The position numbers and the translations under genes were made by a program. From RGIG4097 sp937885645 (GTDB lineage: Bacteria; Bacillota; Clostridia; Christensenellales; CAG-917): a stretch of 62,954 nucleotides of DNA. Position 1 is the first letter of the stretch; each line of letters begins with the position of its first letter. The stretch is taken from the NCBI GenBank assembly GCA_937885645.1, contig CALABJ010000006.1:1-62954 (forward strand). Reading direction: 5' to 3'. This document shows positions 59,720-62,954 of the stretch, in pieces. The notes below the pieces were generated by a model, which was given only the letters and a program-made list of their open reading frames with translations, did no database searches and had not been told where the DNA came from.

Positions 59720-62700
59720 ATGTCATCAAATAATCAAAAGTACTCCGTTGGGAGTATAGCATTGGCAGAGCCGTACTTTGATTACGTACACACTCTGCCC
59801 CTTGTCACTTTTAGTGACGTCAAAAACACAGTTGAGTTGGCACTTGTGTACAACTCGCGAATTTGCAACCAAAACCATTTCAATATAGCAAATGGTTTTA
59901 TGTTTAATCTTCAAAAAAGAATATCCGTTTCGGGTGAAAACGTTTCTTTGATTGACAGCAGTGGATTGATTATTAAATGCAATCCCGCGACAAATCAAAC
60001 AGCATCTAGTGCAACCGTGTATGCATTGAATGATGATTCACATCGTATTCTTCGCAGGATTACTTCCGGCTTTGAGCTTGAATACCCAGATTACAGCAAG
60101 GAATATTTTAATTCTGACGGCAAACAAACAAGCAGCTTTGACAAGTATGGCGAAGAGATTTTCAGGTTTGTATATAATGGCAACTGGCTTTCATCAATTA
60201 TTTATCGCCCCGAAGTCAGCACCTCTTACAAGGTGCTTTCTTTTACCCCTAATTCACAAAATCGAATTGCTTCCATCACGTATTTGGCAAATGGAACACC
60301 CTTTTCTGTTGGGACTTTTGCTTATACTTCTAGTGGCTTAAGTTTATCTCACTACAGTGGTGTAAATTATGTTTGCAGTTATAACTCAACCGACTCTATA
60401 TATACTGCTTTTTCCACAGAAAGCAATTCTTTAATCAAAACCACAAACACGCAATCATATAGTTGTTGCAAAACACAATATGCCTATTCAAATATCTTTG
60501 GATACAACAAGCAGCGCTACAAACTTGACATAGCTTATTCTATCGGTAGTGGTGATACAAAAAAAGACCAAGTCGTATACGACCTGATTGATTATTACGA
60601 CAACAATGAAATCAAAATGATGGAAATCACAGATTTCTATGGTGATAAAACAAGAATTCAATATGAAAATCATCACCCCTGTTTTGAGTACGAAATCAAA
60701 GATAATGAAGATGAAATGTTTAATGAAGACGGCGTATACCTTGGCAATGTCCACATCCAAAGAAATGAAGATACATCTGGCGTCATATTTTCTGGGAAAC
60801 AACATTTCACCATAGATTGGTGCCGAGATCACTATCGAGGATGGGGTTTAGAGTTTAATGAGGCTGTTCCTGAATCTGAATTTACAAAAGAAGCTGTGGT
60901 CGTTGGTTGGATGAAATGGTGTGAGCCTTATGAATTTGACTTCATTATCAACAACGGTGACCCATATGCAGTGAACATAGAAGCCGCAGATAAATGGCAT
61001 TATTTTTGTGTTCCATTCAAGAATACTTGGCGAGAAATTGATGTTTACGCAGGCAACGTAGGGCGCCCAGAAACAAAAGACGTACGAATCTTGTTTGTGG
61101 ATAAAAACATCGCAAGAAATCGCACTAAAATTACAAATGCTAGTGCGTCTATTGAATTCGATTTGAGCGCCTCCACATTCAAAAATACTCCTGCAACAGG
61201 AAATGAAATTTCTGGAATGAAGGTGACAGGCCAAGATTTGTTGCGGTATATGATCAATCGCAAGAAAAATCAGCACACAAACGAATTCTATTATGATAAT
61301 GGTCGCTCTGTCATCACCAATGTTGGAAATATCCAAGCCGTTGACTCCACTGGCAACGCAACTTCTTTCAGTCAAGACTTCGTGCTTACAAATTCATACA
61401 TAAGAGACGTAGATACGCTCAACGAAAAACACATCTTCAACACCGAAGGAATTTTTTTGGTGATAGAAAAAGAAAGCGCCCTTAGCCCCTATAAGAAGAT
61501 TGACAGGTATAATGAATATCTTGATCACGCCGTTGAAATAACCAACGTCACAGGAAATCAAGCAGATGACGTTGTAAAGATGATAATGTACAACGACGAC
61601 CATCTAGTGGACTACGTAATAACAGAGGGAGTGTCTTCAAGGACTTATACCTATGATAGCGAAACAAACTGCACAGCCCTCGTATCTGAAAAAGATGAGT
61701 TCAATGTCGTCACCACTTACACAACAGACCCTATTTGGGGTGTAGTGACAAAGGCGACTGTTGGCACACTGGCTGAAACAGAAAGTATCTACACCGAAGA
61801 TGGCGCAGACTTGCTAACTGCAAAATTCGGCGCAAACACAACTCAAAACAACCTTGTCTATCAAAACGGAAACGTGTCGTCAATGCAATCTGGTGGTATC
61901 AACTACGGATTTACTTACGAAAACGGCAACTTGAAAACAGTCAGCAAAAACGGTGCTCTTCTCAAAACCTTTGCTTATGCAAACAATGACAAAGAAGTCA
62001 CTGCCACCACAAACACCTCTGCAACAGCAAGTTATAATGTGCAAAAAGTGGTTGACGACTTCGGCAGAGAGGTGTCTTTGTCCAACCTCAGAGCAAACAC
62101 TTATGCACTGTATCCTCATTTTGATGAAAATGGTGTTCACACAAACCTTGGGGAAAATGGAGGCAAAAATAATTCTATTGAAACTTCCACAGACTTGACA
62201 AACAATTATGTCACGTACTACGGAACAGTTGTCGACAACGCAAAAACAATTCAAAGAAGTGTCACCAAAAATGGCGATACCGTTGTCAGCACAACAAACG
62301 TTGAACAAGATGAAATCGGCAGACTTAAAGACAAAACGTTCACGTCAAGTGCAACGGGGGCAATAAGAGATACCGTGGCATACGCAACCAAAGCAAATGC
62401 TTGGGATACAGACAACCGAGTTTCTGTCCACACATACAGCATAGACGGAACGCTTAAAGCGAACAATCAAAACACCTACGATAAACTCAAACGTCTTGTG
62501 ACAAAGAAAAACCGATTCATAGGTATTGATTTTACAAAAACAATCGAATATAATAAAAGCAGGGTCCAGTACGTCCAAGACACAATTGGCACACATGTTG
62601 ATTCTGATATTGAGTATTCATATGATGCTCTTGGCAGAATAACCGCCGAAGAAGATGTTGCGGCAGACACATCCAAGTCATACGTGTATGATATGGCAGG

Positions 62701-62954
62701 TAGACTTGTTCGTGAAAACAACAGCGCCCTGAACAAAACATACACCTACGTGTATGACAGTGTGGGCAACGTGACAAGCAAAAAAACGCATGCATACACA
62801 ACCGCAAACACTCCCGGCACAGCAACTGCAACCACTGCATTCTCATACGACACAACCCACCCTGATAGGCTGACTTCATTTGGAGGCAAGGCAATAACCT
62901 ATGACCAACAAGGTTGCCCCCTCACCTATGACGGCAAAACCTACACATGGACAA
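59720..62954 (+). CDS. RHS/YD-repeat protein B, 3' end cut by the window edge
   Basis: About 1078 codons open to the window edge. AAGGAGG lies 12 bases upstream of ATG 59720. The start, MSSNNQKYSVGSIALAEPYF, aligns with that of protein A and likewise lacks a signal peptide. The middle diverges; the C-terminal visible part has YDALGRI, YDMAGRLVRE, YDSVGNVTSK, TYDQQGCPLTYDGKTYTW. Shared N-terminal landmarks with A include PYFDY, LPLVTFSDVK, FNLQKR and SFDKYGEE. RHS proteins of Gram-positives can carry C-terminal toxins; the end is beyond the window. It is not preceded by a regulator gene, unlike gene A. Family certain, cargo unknown. Confidence 0.85.
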   Translation, partial: MSSNNQKYSVGSIALAEPYFDYVHTLPLVTFSDVKNTVELALVYNSRICNQNHFNIANGFMFNLQKRISVSGENVSLIDSSGLIIKCNPATNQTASSATVYALNDDSHRILRRITSGFELEYPDYSKEYFNSDGKQTSSFDKYGEEIFRFVYNGNWLSSIIYRPEVSTSYKVLSFTPNSQNRIASITYLANGTPFSVGTFAYTSSGLSLSHYSGVNYVCSYNSTDSIYTAFSTESNSLIKTTNTQSYSCCKTQYAYSNIFGYNKQRYKLDIAYSIGSGDTKKDQVVYDLIDYYDNNEIKMMEITDFYGDKTRIQYENHHPCFEYEIKDNEDEMFNEDGVYLGNVHIQRNEDTSGVIFSGKQHFTIDWCRDHYRGWGLEFNEAVPESEFTKEAVVVGWMKWCEPYEFDFIINNGDPYAVNIEAADKWHYFCVPFKNTWREIDVYAGNVGRPETKDVRILFVDKNIARNRTKITNASASIEFDLSASTFKNTPATGNEISGMKVTGQDLLRYMINRKKNQHTNEFYYDNGRSVITNVGNIQAVDSTGNATSFSQDFVLTNSYIRDVDTLNEKHIFNTEGIFLVIEKESALSPYKKIDRYNEYLDHAVEITNVTGNQADDVVKMIMYNDDHLVDYVITEGVSSRTYTYDSETNCTALVSEKDEFNVVTTYTTDPIWGVVTKATVGTLAETESIYTEDGADLLTAKFGANTTQNNLVYQNGNVSSMQSGGINYGFTYENGNLKTVSKNGALLKTFAYANNDKEVTATTNTSATASYNVQKVVDDFGREVSLSNLRANTYALYPHFDENGVHTNLGENGGKNNSIETSTDLTNNYVTYYGTVVDNAKTIQRSVTKNGDTVVSTTNVEQDEIGRLKDKTFTSSATGAIRDTVAYATKANAWDTDNRVSVHTYSIDGTLKANNQNTYDKLKRLVTKKNRFIGIDFTKTIEYNKSRVQYVQDTIGTHVDSDIEYSYDALGRITAEEDVAADTSKSYVYDMAGRLVRENNSALNKTYTYVYDSVGNVTSKKTHAYTTANTPGTATATTAFSYDTTHPDRLTSFGGKAITYDQQGCPLTYDGKTYTWT
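62668..62954. repeat. Right arm of inverted rhs repeat (partner 1-287)
   Basis: See 1-287. The last 55 bases are the exact reverse complement of the first 55 bases of the window. Confidence 0.95.

Noticed and set aside
1..62954. Circular replicon suggested by matching ends
   Set aside because: The terminal match is inverted, not direct, so it cannot close a circle; it reflects a repeat shared by two rhs genes.

Overview
The window looks like a metagenome-type contig from an anaerobic, low-to-mid GC Gram-positive bacterium, most likely a gut-type member of the Clostridia. The evidence is a SpoIIIJ/YidC with a lipoprotein signal beside Jag, an rpmH-rnpA-yidD-yidC-jag-mnmE-mnmG cluster, rubrerythrin, strong AGGAGG ribosome binding sites, near-consensus sigma-A promoters and several lipoboxes. 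The taxonomic call is inference.

Layout. (1) 1-3214, minus: the first part of a very large RHS/YD-repeat protein that runs off the left edge. Upstream of it (3305-3853) is a small sigma-region-4-like regulator, and upstream of that a structured leader and four CTAGGA boxes spaced exactly 11 bp apart. (2) 4348-8424, plus: a two-gene antiphage operon resembling Hachiman (HamA/DUF1837-like protein plus HamB-like helicase) with its own promoter and terminator. (3) 8646-23257: an integrated mobile element, almost entirely on the minus strand. In transcription order it carries a small conserved protein, a LexA/S24-type repressor, a zinc ribbon, three small HTH proteins, several small proteins, six membrane-anchored ectodomain proteins (three of them tandem paralogues), a 33-residue one-helix peptide, a membrane P-loop ATPase and an HUH rolling-circle initiator. 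A divergent large serine recombinase closes the element. This set resembles a filamentous-phage (inovirus)-like genome and is the most novel part of the window. (4) 23372-26205: two near-identical 75-bp repeats flank a zinc-ribbon/PD-(D/E)XK fusion protein and a HEPN-like protein. (5) 26342-59397: a chromosomal core with redox enzymes, malQ, a MATE pump behind an attenuator-like leader, lipoproteins, a fabG-like reductase, aspS-asnA-asnS, trxB, glmM, mnmG-mnmE-jag-yidC-yidD-rnpA-rpmH, argS, ychF, uppP, tRNA-Ala and tRNA-Ile, rubrerythrin, ung, a DUF896 gene and greA-lysS. (6) 59720-62954, plus: a second RHS gene that runs off the right edge.

The two RHS genes are inverted paralogues. Their last 287 visible bases are about 95% identical, and the first 55 bases of the window are the exact reverse complement of the last 55. 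The window therefore ends where an assembler met a repeat, and the whole segment is flanked by inverted rhs repeats. Intergenic regions contain arrays of miniature hairpins with three-base loops (best example 32663-33011), which look like a family of non-coding repeats.

All functions are read from sequence motifs and family knowledge without any search. Names given for the mobile element and the defence pair are inferences and are marked as such.
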